NCBI RefSeq assembly: GCF_000526415.1
Contig: NZ_JAGA01000002.1
Span: 62,001 to 126,000, forward strand
Origin: Kallotenue papyrolyticum
Lineage (GTDB): Bacteria > Chloroflexota > Chloroflexia > Chloroflexales > Kallotenuaceae
Length of the DNA: 64,000 nt
Direction of reading: 5' to 3'
How positions within the stretch are numbered: position 1 is the stretch's first letter; the number at the start of each line of letters is the position of its first letter. This document shows positions 41,854 through 51,140 of the stretch, one piece after another. Below the pieces are notes generated by a model. That model was not told the DNA's origin and did not search any database. It was given only the letters and a program-made list of their open reading frames with translations. Made by a program: the position numbers and the translations under genes.

Positions 41854-42762
41854 TCAGGCTCCCCGCGCTGCCGAGGCCTCGCTCCCGGCCAGCTCACGCG
41901 CCGGTTCGGCATCCCGCGCGTACAAGCTCAGGATGCGACTCAGAACGCCGCGCAGCTCGGCACGTGGCACGACCGCATCGATCATGCCGTGCTCCAGCAA
42001 AAACTCGGCGGTCTGAAAGTCGGCAGGCAGCTTCTGTCGAATGGTCTGCTCGATCACGCGCGGCCCGGCAAAGCCGATGTGCGCGCGCGGCTCGGCCAGG
42101 ATGATATCCGCCGCCGAAGCGTAGGAGGCGGTCACGCCGCCATAGCAGTTGTCAAGCAGCAACGAGATGTGCGGCTGGCGCGCCTGGCTCAAGCGCGCCA
42201 ACGCTACCGAAACCTTGGCCATTTGCATCAAGGCCAGCATGCCCTCGTGCATACGCGCCCCGCCTGAGGTGTTGATCGTCAGCAGGGGCATGCCCTCCTG
42301 CGCCGCATGCTCAGCCGCCCGCGCCACCTTCTCGCCCACGACCGAGCCCATCGAGCCGCCCATGAAGGCAAAATCGGTAATGCACAGCGTCAGCGGTCGC
42401 CCCTGAATGCGGCCCGTGCCCCAGATCGCCGCGTCTGGCAGACGCAACGCCTCGCGCAACTGCTGCAGTTTCTGGGCGTAGTTATCCTTGGGCGACACAA
42501 AGTTGAGCGGATCGGTCGAGGCCAGATCTCTGTCGTACTCCTGCCAGGAGTCGCGATCAAGCAGAAAGGCGACCCACTCGCAAGCGCTCATGCGCGCGTG
42601 GTAGTTGCAGCGCGGGCAGACTTTGGCGTTATCCAGAAACTGCTTGGATGGCACCAGTTCCTTACACCCGGCACACTTGTGCCAGAGATCATCAGGGATC
42701 TGCTGGTCATCCTTGCGCCCTGCCGTAAAGTAGCGGGGCGTGCGACGGAGAAAGTCTTTCAC
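41854..42762 (-). CDS. accD: Acetyl-CoA carboxylase carboxyltransferase beta subunit
   Basis: The 302-aa protein carries the N-terminal zinc ribbon C30-x2-C33 and C49-x2-C52, then the carboxyltransferase core (NTSGGARMHEGMLALMQM). The start is GTG 42762, which overlaps the stop of the GNAT gene (GTGA at 42759-42762). It is immediately followed by accA, 3 bp away. The zinc site and core motifs are complete. Confidence 0.95.
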   Translation of the reverse strand: MKDFLRRTPRYFTAGRKDDQQIPDDLWHKCAGCKELVPSKQFLDNAKVCPRCNYHARMSACEWVAFLLDRDSWQEYDRDLASTDPLNFVSPKDNYAQKLQQLREALRLPDAAIWGTGRIQGRPLTLCITDFAFMGGSMGSVVGEKVARAAEHAAQEGMPLLTINTSGGARMHEGMLALMQMAKVSVALARLSQARQPHISLLLDNCYGGVTASYASAADIILAEPRAHIGFAGPRVIEQTIRQKLPADFQTAEFLLEHGMIDAVVPRAELRGVLSRILSLYARDAEPARELAGSEASAARGA

Positions 42763-43439
42763 GGCTGGCCTCCCGTAGCGTCGAGATTATAGCACGTCTG
42801 GCCCTGATCGTCTGATCCTGCATCGCTGGGCAACGGCTGCGCGCCGGACGCGCGATGCTGCTGCTCGTGCATGTCTAGCGGGCGGATGCCACTCTCTGAG
42901 AAATGCAGGCGCTCCGCGGCGTGGGTCCAGGTCTGATCCTCAGCCGCCGGTGCACCGTCGAGCGTGCGGCGCATGATCACCTGGCTGGTGATAAAGCCCT
43001 GCCGCGCATAGAAGCGCCGCGCACGGTAGTTGCCCGCCGTCACATAGAGTTGCATCACCCCCAGCTGGCGCTCGCGGGCCCAGGCCACCGCGCGTGCCAC
43101 CAGTTGCTGCGCTACCTGCCGACCGCGGTAGGCCGGCTCGACGTACAGCCCGACGATCTCGGCCCAGCGTCGATGGCGGTAGAGCGGCGCGTCAAGATGA
43201 ACCTCGACCAGAATAAACCCGATCGCGCGACCTGCGTGGCGCGCCAGCAACCACAAGCTATCCTGGGCTTGCTGCGCCTGATGCAGATAGACGCGCACCA
43301 GCGCTTGCCAACCCTCGGCCAGTGCGAAACGGGGGTCCAGCGTCGCGTTATGCTGATGGAGCGCGCCAAACAAGCGGATCACCTCGTCAGCGTCGTCGGG
43401 TTGGGCCACCGTGATATCGATCGCTTGCATCGCCCTCAT
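42759..43439 (-). CDS. GNAT-family N-acetyltransferase
   Basis: The 226-aa protein shows the GNAT pattern: IDITVAQPDDADEVIRLF at the start, the acetyl-CoA motif A region (IVGLYVEPAYRGRQVAQQLV) and YVTAGNYRARRFYARQGF later. The substrate is unknown. The start could be ATG 43439 or ATG 43430; neither has a strong Shine-Dalgarno. A tail of about 70 residues after the GNAT core has no recognised domain. It overlaps the accD start by 4 bp. Confidence 0.82.
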   Translation of the reverse strand: MRAMQAIDITVAQPDDADEVIRLFGALHQHNATLDPRFALAEGWQALVRVYLHQAQQAQDSLWLLARHAGRAIGFILVEVHLDAPLYRHRRWAEIVGLYVEPAYRGRQVAQQLVARAVAWARERQLGVMQLYVTAGNYRARRFYARQGFITSQVIMRRTLDGAPAAEDQTWTHAAERLHFSESGIRPLDMHEQQHRASGAQPLPSDAGSDDQGQTCYNLDATGGQP

Positions 43440-43470
43440 CACCCCACTCAGTCCGACTGCGTGCGCCGCC

Positions 43471-44400
43471 TCATGCCTGCTCCAGCGGAATCCAAACACC
43501 CTGCGCCGGCCGCGCCAGCGCATCCAGCTGTTGGGATGCGTGCAACAGCTCGCCGGCATGGAAGGACGAACGCACCAACGGACCGGCAAAGGTCGCGCGG
43601 AAGCCCAGCTCCTGGCCCCAGCGACGAAACAGATCGTAGCGTTCCAGCGGCACATACTCGGCGACCGGCACGTGCTGCTTGCTGGGTTGCAGATACTGGC
43701 CGATCGTGATCAGATCAACGCCCACCGCGCGCAGATCGCGCAGCGTAGCATACACCTCGTCAGCGCGCTCGCCCAGGCCGACCATCAGGCCGGATTTGGT
43801 AGCGATCGCAGGCGCGAGCGCCTTGGAACGCGCCAACAGCTCTAGCGAGCGGTCATAGCCGCCCTGGGGCCGCACGTCCTTGAAGATGCGTCGTACGGTT
43901 TCGATGTTATGGTTGAGCACATCCGGCTCTGCCTCCAGCACCATCCGCAGCGCTTCAGGACGACCCTTGAAGTCGGGGATCAGCACCTCAACCTGCGCCT
44001 GCGGATTGAGCCGGCGAATGGCGCGGATCGTGGCGGCGAAGTGCTGCGCGCCGCCATCCGGCAGATCATCGCGCGCCACCGCGGTGACCACCACATACTG
44101 CAACCGGAGACGGCGCGCTGCCTCAGCTACACGCCATGGCTCGCTCGCGTCGAGCGGTGCAGGCCGCCCGGTGGCAACATCGCAGTAGTGGCAGCGCCGC
44201 GTACACCGATCGCCACCGATCATAAAGGTGGCCGTCCCGCGGCCGAAGCAGTGGCTGAGGTTCGGACAGCTTGCCTCCTCACAGACCGTATTGAGGCCGA
44301 GATCGCGCAGCAGATGGCGCACCGCGCGGGTCTCGGGCGTATGCTCTATTTTCTTCAGCAGCCAGGACGGCTTGCGCTGATAGCCTGGCGACTGCGGCAT
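43471..44400 (-). CDS. lipA: Lipoyl synthase
   Basis: The 309-aa radical SAM enzyme inserts sulfur into octanoyl groups. Both clusters are present: C40, C45, C51 (CEEASCPNLSHC) for the auxiliary cluster and C66-x3-C70-x2-C73 (CTRRCHYC) for the radical SAM cluster. VRSSFHAGEL is near the C-terminus. I start at ATG 44400, with AGGAGG upstream. The gene begins the lipA-GNAT-accD-accA cluster, which links lipoate and fatty acid synthesis. Confidence 0.95.
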   Translation of the reverse strand: MPQSPGYQRKPSWLLKKIEHTPETRAVRHLLRDLGLNTVCEEASCPNLSHCFGRGTATFMIGGDRCTRRCHYCDVATGRPAPLDASEPWRVAEAARRLRLQYVVVTAVARDDLPDGGAQHFAATIRAIRRLNPQAQVEVLIPDFKGRPEALRMVLEAEPDVLNHNIETVRRIFKDVRPQGGYDRSLELLARSKALAPAIATKSGLMVGLGERADEVYATLRDLRAVGVDLITIGQYLQPSKQHVPVAEYVPLERYDLFRRWGQELGFRATFAGPLVRSSFHAGELLHASQQLDALARPAQGVWIPLEQA

Positions 44401-44504
44401 GCCAACCCTCCTCCTTGGACGTGCGTGCAGTATAGCACGAAGACCGCCCGCACGGCGTCGGCCAGCGCCCTGGTGAAACACCAGTTCTAACTCACAAGCA
44501 CCTA

Positions 44505-44513
44505 TGGTATAAT
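44505..44513 (+). promoter_or_regulatory. Extended -10 promoter of mutS
   Basis: TGGTATAAT is an extended -10 with a perfect TATAAT (44508-44513). A weak TTCTAA lies 17 bp upstream. It is 67 bp before ATG 44581. Confidence 0.65.
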
Positions 44514-44580
44514 GGCGCTACCTCAAAACAGCGTCAGTGGCCTGGGCCGAGCCCAAATCGACGACGAGCCGGAGTAGCGC

Positions 44581-47514
44581 ATGAGCGAGAACCAAGAGCT
44601 GAACACGCCGATGATGCGCCAGTGGCGCGCCATCAAACAACAATACCCCGATACGATCTTGCTGTGGCGGCTCGGTGACTTCTATGAGGCCTTCGAAGAC
44701 GACGCCAAACTCCTGGCGGCAACCCTAGACGTAACCCTGACGCGGCGCAACAACACGCGGGGCGCCGAAGGCGTACCAATGGCCGGCGTGCCCTACCATG
44801 CCGTTGAAAGCTATGTCCAGCGCCTGTTGCAATTGGGCTATCGCGTCGCGATCGCCGAACAGACCTCGCCCACCGAAGCCACCCAGAGCGATACGCGCGC
44901 CCGCAGCATCTTTCAGCGCGACGATCTGATGCGCGAGCGGCCCTCCAAAAAGGGCATGGTCGATCGCGAGGTCGTGCGCGTGCTGACGCCCGGCACGCTG
45001 GTCGAGCCGAGCCTGATCGATGCGCGCAGCAACAACTATCTGGCGGCTGTCTTTGTGGAGCGCGGACGCATCGGTCTGGCCTACACCGATGTTTCCACCG
45101 GCGAGTTTGCCGTCACCGAGCTGGAGGGGCCACGCGCCACACAACGCCTGGAAGGCGAGCTGATGCGGCTGCAACCGGCGGAGATCCTGGTCTCCGACGA
45201 TGACACCAACCGTCCACCGACGCTGCGCCCACAAAATGCGCGGCTGCAACACGATCTCCAGCCCATGCGCCGCGAAGAGCGCGAGCGCCTCCTGCCCTAC
45301 GAACGCGTCGCGCGGCGTGTCGATGGTCAGGCGGCCGGCGGCGCCTGGGTGCAGGGGCGCATCACGCCGTGGGCCGCGTGGCACTGGGATCTCGACACCG
45401 CGCGCGATGCGCTGCGCCAGCAGTTCGGCACCACCTCGCTGCAGGGCTTTGGCCTGCACGACAAGCCCGCCGCTGCGCGCGCCGCCGGCGCCATGTTGCA
45501 GTACCTGGTCGAAACCCAGCGCATGGCCGTCGCCCAGATCAGCGCACTACGCTGCTACAGCACCGACGAGTTCATGTTCCTCGACCCGCAGACGCGGCGC
45601 AATCTGGAGCTGCTGGAAAGCACCGCCGGCCGCAAACATGGCTCGCTGATCGACGTGCTGGATCAGACGCGCACGCCGATGGGCGCACGCCTGTTGCGCC
45701 AGTGGCTCTCACAGCCCCTGCTCGACATCGCCCGGCTGCGCCAACGCCAGGAGGCCATCCGGCGCTTCGTGGACGATGCCCTGCTGCGCGCCGAGGTGCG
45801 CGCGCGCCTCAAGCAGATCGGCGACATCGAGCGTGTCGTCAACCGCGTGATCCAGGGCGTGGCCCTGCCGCGCGATCTGGTACGGCTGCGGGAAGCGCTG
45901 CGCGTCCTGCCAGAGCTGATCGCCATGCTGGAGACGGCGGCGATCGCGCCGCTGGAAGCGCGCATCGCCGAAACCCCACCCGACGACTGGGAGCTGGACG
46001 ACGAGCTGTTCGAGGACGTCTCCCAACCCGCCGGCAGCGCGCCGGCTGCTCCCCTGGACGCCTGTGCCGACGTGCTCCAGTTGTTGGAGCGCGCCATCGC
46101 CGATGACCCCCCGGCGCTGCTGGGTGGCTGGAATCCCAAGGATCCCGAGAATGTCATTCGCCGCGGCTTTGATCCGCAGATCGAGGAGCTGATCACGCGC
46201 AGCAACGAGGCGCGCCAGTGGATCAACGACCTGGAGCAGAACGAGATCGCGCGTACCGGCATCAAGAGCCTGAAGGTTGGCTACAACAAAGTCTTCGGCT
46301 GGTACATCGAGGTCTCCAAAACCCAGGCGCACCTGGTGCCTGACGACTACATTCGCAAACAAACGCTGGTCGGCGCGGAGCGCTTCCGCACACGCCAGCT
46401 CGACGAGTACGAGGCGATTCTGCTGGCTGCCGAGCAGCGCCTGAACGAGCTGGAGCGCGACGCCTTCCGCCGCGTGATCCGGCTGATCGCCGAGCAGGGG
46501 CAGCGCCTGCTGGCAACCGCGCGCGGCCTGGCCGAACTGGATGTGTACGCCGCGCTGGCGGATGTCGCGGTGCGTGGGCGCTATGTCTGCCCTACGCTGG
46601 TGGAAACGCCCACGCTGCGCATTGTGGGCGGGCGGCATCCGGTCGTCGAGCAGACCCTGGACGAGCCCTTCGTCGCCAACGACGTTCATATGGACGCCGA
46701 GCGCGAGCAGATCCTGCTGATCACCGGCCCGAACATGAGCGGCAAAAGCACCTTCCTGCGCCAGGTAGCGCTGATCGTGCTGTTGGCGCAGATCGGCGCC
46801 TGGGTGCCCGCCGATGAGGCCGAGATCGGGCTGGTGGATCGCATTTTCACGCGCATCGGCGCCCAGGACGACATCGCCACCGGCCAGAGCACCTTCATGG
46901 TGGAGATGACCGAGACGGCCAGCATTCTCTCGCAGAGCACGCGCCAGAGCCTGATTGTTCTGGACGAGATCGGGCGCGGCACAAGCACCTACGATGGCCT
47001 GGCGATCGCCCGGGCTGTGCTCGAATATATCCATCATCATCCCCGTCTGGGGGGACGCACGCTGTTCGCCACGCATTACCACGAACTGACCGAACTGGCG
47101 CGTGTGCTGCCACGGCTGCGCAACTACACCGTCCAGGTCAGCGAAGAAGACGGCCGCGTGGTATTCCTCCACAAGATCGTCCCCGGCACCGCCGACCGTT
47201 CGTACGGCGTGCACGTTGCCGAACTGGCCGGCATTCCCAAGAGCGTGATCCAGCGCGCGCGGCAACTGCTGGCCGAGCTGGAGGGCACCCATCGTCAGGA
47301 ACGCCAGCGCCTACGCGCCGCGATGCAACATGCCGAACCGCAGCCGGGGCAGATTCAGCTCTCGCTCTTCACTGCTGCCGAGCACCCGGTCGTGCGCCGT
47401 TTACGCGATCTTGCGGTCGAGGAGCTGACGCCGATCGAGGCGCTGACCCTGCTCTACGAGCTGCGCCAGCAAGCCCAGGAAGCCGGTAGTGTTCCCGGGC
47501 CAGGCCGCGCCTGA
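44581..47514 (+). CDS. mutS: DNA mismatch repair protein MutS
   Basis: The 977-aa protein binds mismatches. The mismatch-contacting F-x-E is in GDFYEAF (about residues 32-37). The ATPase domain has Walker A GPNMSGKS (716-723), VLDEIGRGTS and a THYHEL signature. It is longer than E. coli MutS (853 aa), due to insertions in the connector and lever regions, including an acidic WELDDELFED segment near residue 472. GGAG lies upstream of ATG 44581. It is transcribed alone. Confidence 0.96.
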   Translation: MSENQELNTPMMRQWRAIKQQYPDTILLWRLGDFYEAFEDDAKLLAATLDVTLTRRNNTRGAEGVPMAGVPYHAVESYVQRLLQLGYRVAIAEQTSPTEATQSDTRARSIFQRDDLMRERPSKKGMVDREVVRVLTPGTLVEPSLIDARSNNYLAAVFVERGRIGLAYTDVSTGEFAVTELEGPRATQRLEGELMRLQPAEILVSDDDTNRPPTLRPQNARLQHDLQPMRREERERLLPYERVARRVDGQAAGGAWVQGRITPWAAWHWDLDTARDALRQQFGTTSLQGFGLHDKPAAARAAGAMLQYLVETQRMAVAQISALRCYSTDEFMFLDPQTRRNLELLESTAGRKHGSLIDVLDQTRTPMGARLLRQWLSQPLLDIARLRQRQEAIRRFVDDALLRAEVRARLKQIGDIERVVNRVIQGVALPRDLVRLREALRVLPELIAMLETAAIAPLEARIAETPPDDWELDDELFEDVSQPAGSAPAAPLDACADVLQLLERAIADDPPALLGGWNPKDPENVIRRGFDPQIEELITRSNEARQWINDLEQNEIARTGIKSLKVGYNKVFGWYIEVSKTQAHLVPDDYIRKQTLVGAERFRTRQLDEYEAILLAAEQRLNELERDAFRRVIRLIAEQGQRLLATARGLAELDVYAALADVAVRGRYVCPTLVETPTLRIVGGRHPVVEQTLDEPFVANDVHMDAEREQILLITGPNMSGKSTFLRQVALIVLLAQIGAWVPADEAEIGLVDRIFTRIGAQDDIATGQSTFMVEMTETASILSQSTRQSLIVLDEIGRGTSTYDGLAIARAVLEYIHHHPRLGGRTLFATHYHELTELARVLPRLRNYTVQVSEEDGRVVFLHKIVPGTADRSYGVHVAELAGIPKSVIQRARQLLAELEGTHRQERQRLRAAMQHAEPQPGQIQLSLFTAAEHPVVRRLRDLAVEELTPIEALTLLYELRQQAQEAGSVPGPGRA

Positions 47515-47532
47515 ACGCGTGCCGGCCATGGC

Positions 47533-47561
47533 TTGCATGTGCTCCCAGAACTGTCTATAAT
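47533..47561 (+). promoter_or_regulatory. SigA-type promoter upstream of the ECF sigma gene
   Basis: TTGCAT (47533-47538) and a perfect TATAAT (47556-47561) are separated by 17 bp. It would give a leader of about 285 nt that ends at the sigma gene ATG. Confidence 0.7.
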
Positions 47562-47750
47562 GCATCGCAACGAACCACGACGTTCAGATGAGCATGCCGG
47601 GCGCAGCCTACCAGCACCGCAGCAGCCTGCCCGCCTGCCGGTTCCACCCCCCGCTGGGCCACCCAAACGCGCGTGAGCGATCGCACGGGTGGCCCGGACG
47701 GGACTAGTACGAAAGGCCCACCCCCACCTAGTCCTCCTGGGGATGGAATG

Positions 47751-47780
47751 CGTAACTTTCGCCCCCAATACTACGTTTAT
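47751..47780 (+). promoter_or_regulatory. Candidate ECF-type promoter (autoregulation)
   Basis: GTAAC (47752-47756) and CGTTTAT (47774-47780) are separated by 17 bp. This resembles the GTAAC / CGTxTAT class that ECF sigma factors recognise. It lies 73 bp before the sigma ATG. Between 47562 and 47852 there is no gene; a GGACTAG...CTAGTCC hairpin (47701-47734) is also present. Confidence 0.5.
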
Positions 47781-47852
47781 AGGGATGCAGGGGGTCGTCA
47801 ACAACATTAGTTGCGTACATGGCGGACGGTGCGCGAGGCAGGAGTGCGTCCC

Positions 47853-48440
47853 ATGCCCGGCTCTATCGATCTTCCAGCGACGATCGCGCGGGCGCGTGAG
47901 GGCAATCCTCAGGCGATCCACGAATTGTACGAGGTGTACGCCGAACCCGTTCGTCGCTACTGCTACGTCCGGCTTGGCGATCTTGAGGCGGCCCAGGACT
48001 GCGTCCAGGAGGTGTTCGTCTCGGTCTGGCGAGGGATAAAAAAATTCGAGTACCGCGGCGAGGTATCATTCACGGCCTGGCTATATACCATAGCTAACAA
48101 CGTGGTTGTGAGTTATATCCGCAAGCGGAATCGGACCCAACATGTCTCGCTGTCGCTGGAGCTCAATCTCACCGATCCACAAACGTTCGATACGGCACGT
48201 GCCGTCTGTGATCGGCTGGCGATCCGCGAGGCGATCGAACAACTGACCTACGAACAACAACAGGTTATTATCTTGAAATTTTTTGTGGGCCTGTCAAATC
48301 TTGAAATTGCGGGAATTCTTGGACGTAGCGAGGGAGCGGTCAAGGCCCTCCAACACCGTGCCATTCACCGCCTGCATCAGCTCCTCTCGCCCACGCGCGC
48401 CGGGCTCTTCGTGGAGTTGGGGCTAGGCGAGGCAAGATAG
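47853..48440 (+). CDS. ECF-type RNA polymerase sigma factor
   Basis: The 195-aa protein has sigma region 2 (CYVRLGDLEAAQDCVQEVF, then AWLYTIANNVVVSYIRKRNR) and region 4 (LTYEQQQVIILKFFVGLSN followed by AGILGRSEGAVKALQHRAI). No region 3 is present, so it is an extracytoplasmic-function sigma factor. ATG 47853 follows AGGAG with an 8-nt spacer. The next gene, 24 bp downstream, encodes a membrane protein that is the likely regulator. Confidence 0.92.
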   Translation: MPGSIDLPATIARAREGNPQAIHELYEVYAEPVRRYCYVRLGDLEAAQDCVQEVFVSVWRGIKKFEYRGEVSFTAWLYTIANNVVVSYIRKRNRTQHVSLSLELNLTDPQTFDTARAVCDRLAIREAIEQLTYEQQQVIILKFFVGLSNLEIAGILGRSEGAVKALQHRAIHRLHQLLSPTRAGLFVELGLGEAR

Positions 48441-48464
48441 TGTCGCACTATCGAGAGGCATACA

Positions 48465-50444
48465 GTGTCAGGCATATCGTTTACCGAAGCACTCGATCGT
48501 GCTCTGGAACTTCTTGAACAGGGACACCCTCTCGAGTACTGTGTTCGACAGTTCCCCGAGTATACCGACGAACTACGCCCCCTGTTGCAGGTCAGCGTCG
48601 ATCTGCAACGGTTCGCGGATAAGTCCCTCAGTCCATTGCGCGCGTCCCAGATCGAGCCGAACTGGGAAGCAATCCTGGCGGATGTTCCTCAGGAGGCCCA
48701 GGCAGCGCCACGCGCGCAACCACTCATAGCCTGGCTCCTCTCATGGCTGGAGCATTTGCGCTACCAGCCACTACAGCGCTACGCCGTACTGGCCACAGCG
48801 CTCATCGTGCTGGTCGTGCTGACGCTCCAGAATGCTCAGCAAAGCACGCCGGCCGATCCGCTCTATCCCGTCAAGCGTTCGGTGGAGCGCGTGCAGTTCC
48901 TGACTGCCGCTACTCCACGCGAGCAAATCGAGCTTCGGATCGAATTTGCACGGCGGCGGCTCCTCGAGCTCCAAACCCTGGCACAGCAACAGCGGTCGAT
49001 CGAGGAGCCACTGCTGCAGGAGTTGGTTGAGGAAACGCGGCAGGCGATTACTCAGGCACGGCAGGTTGGCGTCGATGCGCAGCTGTATCAGCGGATCGAC
49101 TCACTGTTGAGTGCGACTGATCAGTCCTTGAGTCAACTCCATACGATCGTCCCAGGCAGTCAAGACGCCCAGCTCAGCAGCGCCGCTCAGCAGGTTGAAG
49201 CACTGCGTACCGATCTGCAGACGGCAGCACGTGTTGAGCCTACGCCCACGCCCATACCAGCACCCAGCAGTGCTACGCCGTCAACGCGCGTACCCCCACC
49301 GTCTGTGACTGCCCAGCCAGAGACCGGCACCCTTCGTGACGCCTTGCCGATACCGCCGTCACGTGCCGATCTGCCTGATACGCCTGCGCCAACGGCAACG
49401 CCGACCCGCACACCGACACCAACGCCAGAACAGCCGGTCGCTGCGCTGCCGCAGCCGGCTGTCGTCGCAACCGCTCCACCACAACCATCGGCTACGCCGG
49501 TGCCACAGCCACCAGTTGCGAGCATCCCGGAACCAACCCTGCCGCCCACCGCCGTGCCGACTGCGCCCCCAACCGCGGCACCAACGCTGACAGCCACACC
49601 TGAACCGACGCCGGAGCCGATCGCGCCAGTGCTGCCAACGCCGGTGCCGACAGCTGTACCGACGACCATCCCGACCCTCGTACCAACGCTGGTGCCAACG
49701 TTAATACCAACGGCGATCCCAACCCCGGTGCCGTCGCCCGCGCCCTCGCCGCTGCCAACCGCGTTGCCAACCAACCCACCAACCCCGGTGCCGTCGCCCA
49801 CGCCGAGTGTGACGCCGACACCATGCGTTACTCCCACACCGGAAGCAACGCCAACACCGGAGGCGACACCAACGCCCTGCATCACGCCGACACCCAGCCT
49901 CACGCCAACACCGGAGGCGACACCAGCGCCGGAAGTCACGTCCGTGCCCGCGCCGATCGCTACCGATCAACCGGTGTCGCCAAGCCCAACAGCGACACCG
50001 GCACCGGTAACGCCGACAGCTAGCGCCACCGTAGCACCAACGGCATCACCTACACCAGAAGCAACCGGCACGCCGGCACCTACACCAACGCTAACGGCCA
50101 CACCGGTGATCACCATCACTACCATCGTTCCCACAGCCACGCCGGCGCCGCCAACACCGACGGCAGCTCCGAAACTGGCAGCGTCGGGAGCGGCGAGGAC
50201 ATCACAATCTACAGCAGGCTTATTGGCGAGACCACAGGTGCGGACGGTGCAGAACCGGGCGGCAAGCACACCTGCCCGTAGCGCTGCCGGCACACCACCT
50301 CAGGCACAACTGGAGCGCCATGCTGCTGGTACCAGGAGCGTCGTACAGCAGATCGGGCAGCAGGCTATCTTGGGGACGGAGCAACAACGCGTCCTAGGAA
50401 CGGTTACCAAGCTGCTGCAGCACCAGTTCGGCAGCGGTCCATGA
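48465..50444 (+). CDS. Membrane protein with DUF5667-like domain and a long Pro/Thr-rich stalk, putative anti-sigma partner
   Basis: The 659-aa protein has a cytoplasmic N-terminal part (LEYCVRQFPEYTDELRPLL), one membrane segment (about 105-123) and an outer domain like DUF5667 (DPLYPVKRSVERVQFL with helical repeats to about residue 240). From about 248 to 590 it is nearly all Pro, Thr, Ala, Val and Glu (short TPxPT-type repeats). A more mixed tail follows. Such stalks may span the cell wall or be glycosylated. Position suggests control of the sigma factor, but no known anti-sigma (ZAS) motif is seen. The start is GTG 48465, with GAGAGG upstream. Confidence 0.8.
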   Translation: MSGISFTEALDRALELLEQGHPLEYCVRQFPEYTDELRPLLQVSVDLQRFADKSLSPLRASQIEPNWEAILADVPQEAQAAPRAQPLIAWLLSWLEHLRYQPLQRYAVLATALIVLVVLTLQNAQQSTPADPLYPVKRSVERVQFLTAATPREQIELRIEFARRRLLELQTLAQQQRSIEEPLLQELVEETRQAITQARQVGVDAQLYQRIDSLLSATDQSLSQLHTIVPGSQDAQLSSAAQQVEALRTDLQTAARVEPTPTPIPAPSSATPSTRVPPPSVTAQPETGTLRDALPIPPSRADLPDTPAPTATPTRTPTPTPEQPVAALPQPAVVATAPPQPSATPVPQPPVASIPEPTLPPTAVPTAPPTAAPTLTATPEPTPEPIAPVLPTPVPTAVPTTIPTLVPTLVPTLIPTAIPTPVPSPAPSPLPTALPTNPPTPVPSPTPSVTPTPCVTPTPEATPTPEATPTPCITPTPSLTPTPEATPAPEVTSVPAPIATDQPVSPSPTATPAPVTPTASATVAPTASPTPEATGTPAPTPTLTATPVITITTIVPTATPAPPTPTAAPKLAASGAARTSQSTAGLLARPQVRTVQNRAASTPARSAAGTPPQAQLERHAAGTRSVVQQIGQQAILGTEQQRVLGTVTKLLQHQFGSGP

Positions 50445-50498
50445 CCCGGCCAGCGTGGGCGCGCCACGCCCAGGAAGCAATCCACGGAGGGGCAGCAA

Positions 50499-50535
50499 AA
50501 CCAACGAGCGCGGCCCTCAGCCGCGCTCGTTGGTT
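50499..50535. terminator. Bidirectional terminator between the stalk protein and ndk
   Basis: A near-perfect 16-bp stem with a short loop. On the minus strand it is followed by TTTTGCTG, so it ends ndk; on the plus strand it may end the sigma operon. Confidence 0.75.
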
Positions 50536-50555
50536 GCCTGTGGTGATCGGAACGA

Positions 50556-51011
50556 CTACTGCTCGAAGATCCAGCGATCGGTGTCGCGCGTAAACGCCGG
50601 CAACAGCTCATCCTCGCGGAAGAAGATCCCGACTTCGCGTTCGCCGCTGGCCGGGCTGTCCGAGGCATGGATCAGGTTGCGCCCAATCGAGACCGCAAAA
50701 TCACCGCGAATCGTGCCGGGCGCGGCTTTGGCCGGGTTCGTCGCACCGACCATGCTGCGCACCATCTCCACCACGTTCTCACCGGCCACCACTAGCAACA
50801 CCACCGGTCCTGAGGTAATGTATTCGACCAGGCCGTTGAAAAAGGGCTTGCCCTGGTGTTCAGCATAGTGTTGCTGCGCCAATGCTGTGTCGATCTGCGC
50901 CAGCTTCAGGCCGATGATCTTCAAGCCGCGCTGCTCAAGACGACCGATGATCGTGCCGATCAGGCCACGCTGCACCGCATCGGGTTTGAGGATAATCAAC
51001 GAACGTTCCAT
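50556..51011 (-). CDS. ndk: Nucleoside diphosphate kinase
   Basis: The 151-aa protein matches Ndk: LIILKPDAVQRGLIG, GEN near the middle, and the active-site His115 in RNLIHASDS. It moves gamma phosphates between NTP and NDP pools. The length is typical. It is expressed on its own, with a downstream terminator. Confidence 0.96.
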   Translation of the reverse strand: MERSLIILKPDAVQRGLIGTIIGRLEQRGLKIIGLKLAQIDTALAQQHYAEHQGKPFFNGLVEYITSGPVVLLVVAGENVVEMVRSMVGATNPAKAAPGTIRGDFAVSIGRNLIHASDSPASGEREVGIFFREDELLPAFTRDTDRWIFEQ

Positions 51012-51140
51012 TCAGGACTCCTTCTACAGCTAGCGGAGCTATCGCCGACCAACGGCCCCGCATAGCGAAGGACCGCCACGCGGCGGTCCCTCCACGATCG
51101 GCGCATATCTTACTGGATCAGGCCCGTTTCGGCAAGCGCA

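Noticed and set aside
45709-47292. A 527-aa minus-strand frame opposite mutS
   Set aside because: Antisense to MutS, whose ATPase and mismatch motifs are intact.
47701-47735. AGTACGAAAGGCC resembling the sarcin-ricin loop of 23S rRNA
   Set aside because: Only about 10 bases match and the closing hairpin differs; no other rRNA sequence is nearby.
49200-50150. Short repeats resembling a CRISPR array or satellite
   Set aside because: They are in-frame Pro/Thr codons of the stalk protein, with no uniform repeat-spacer pattern.
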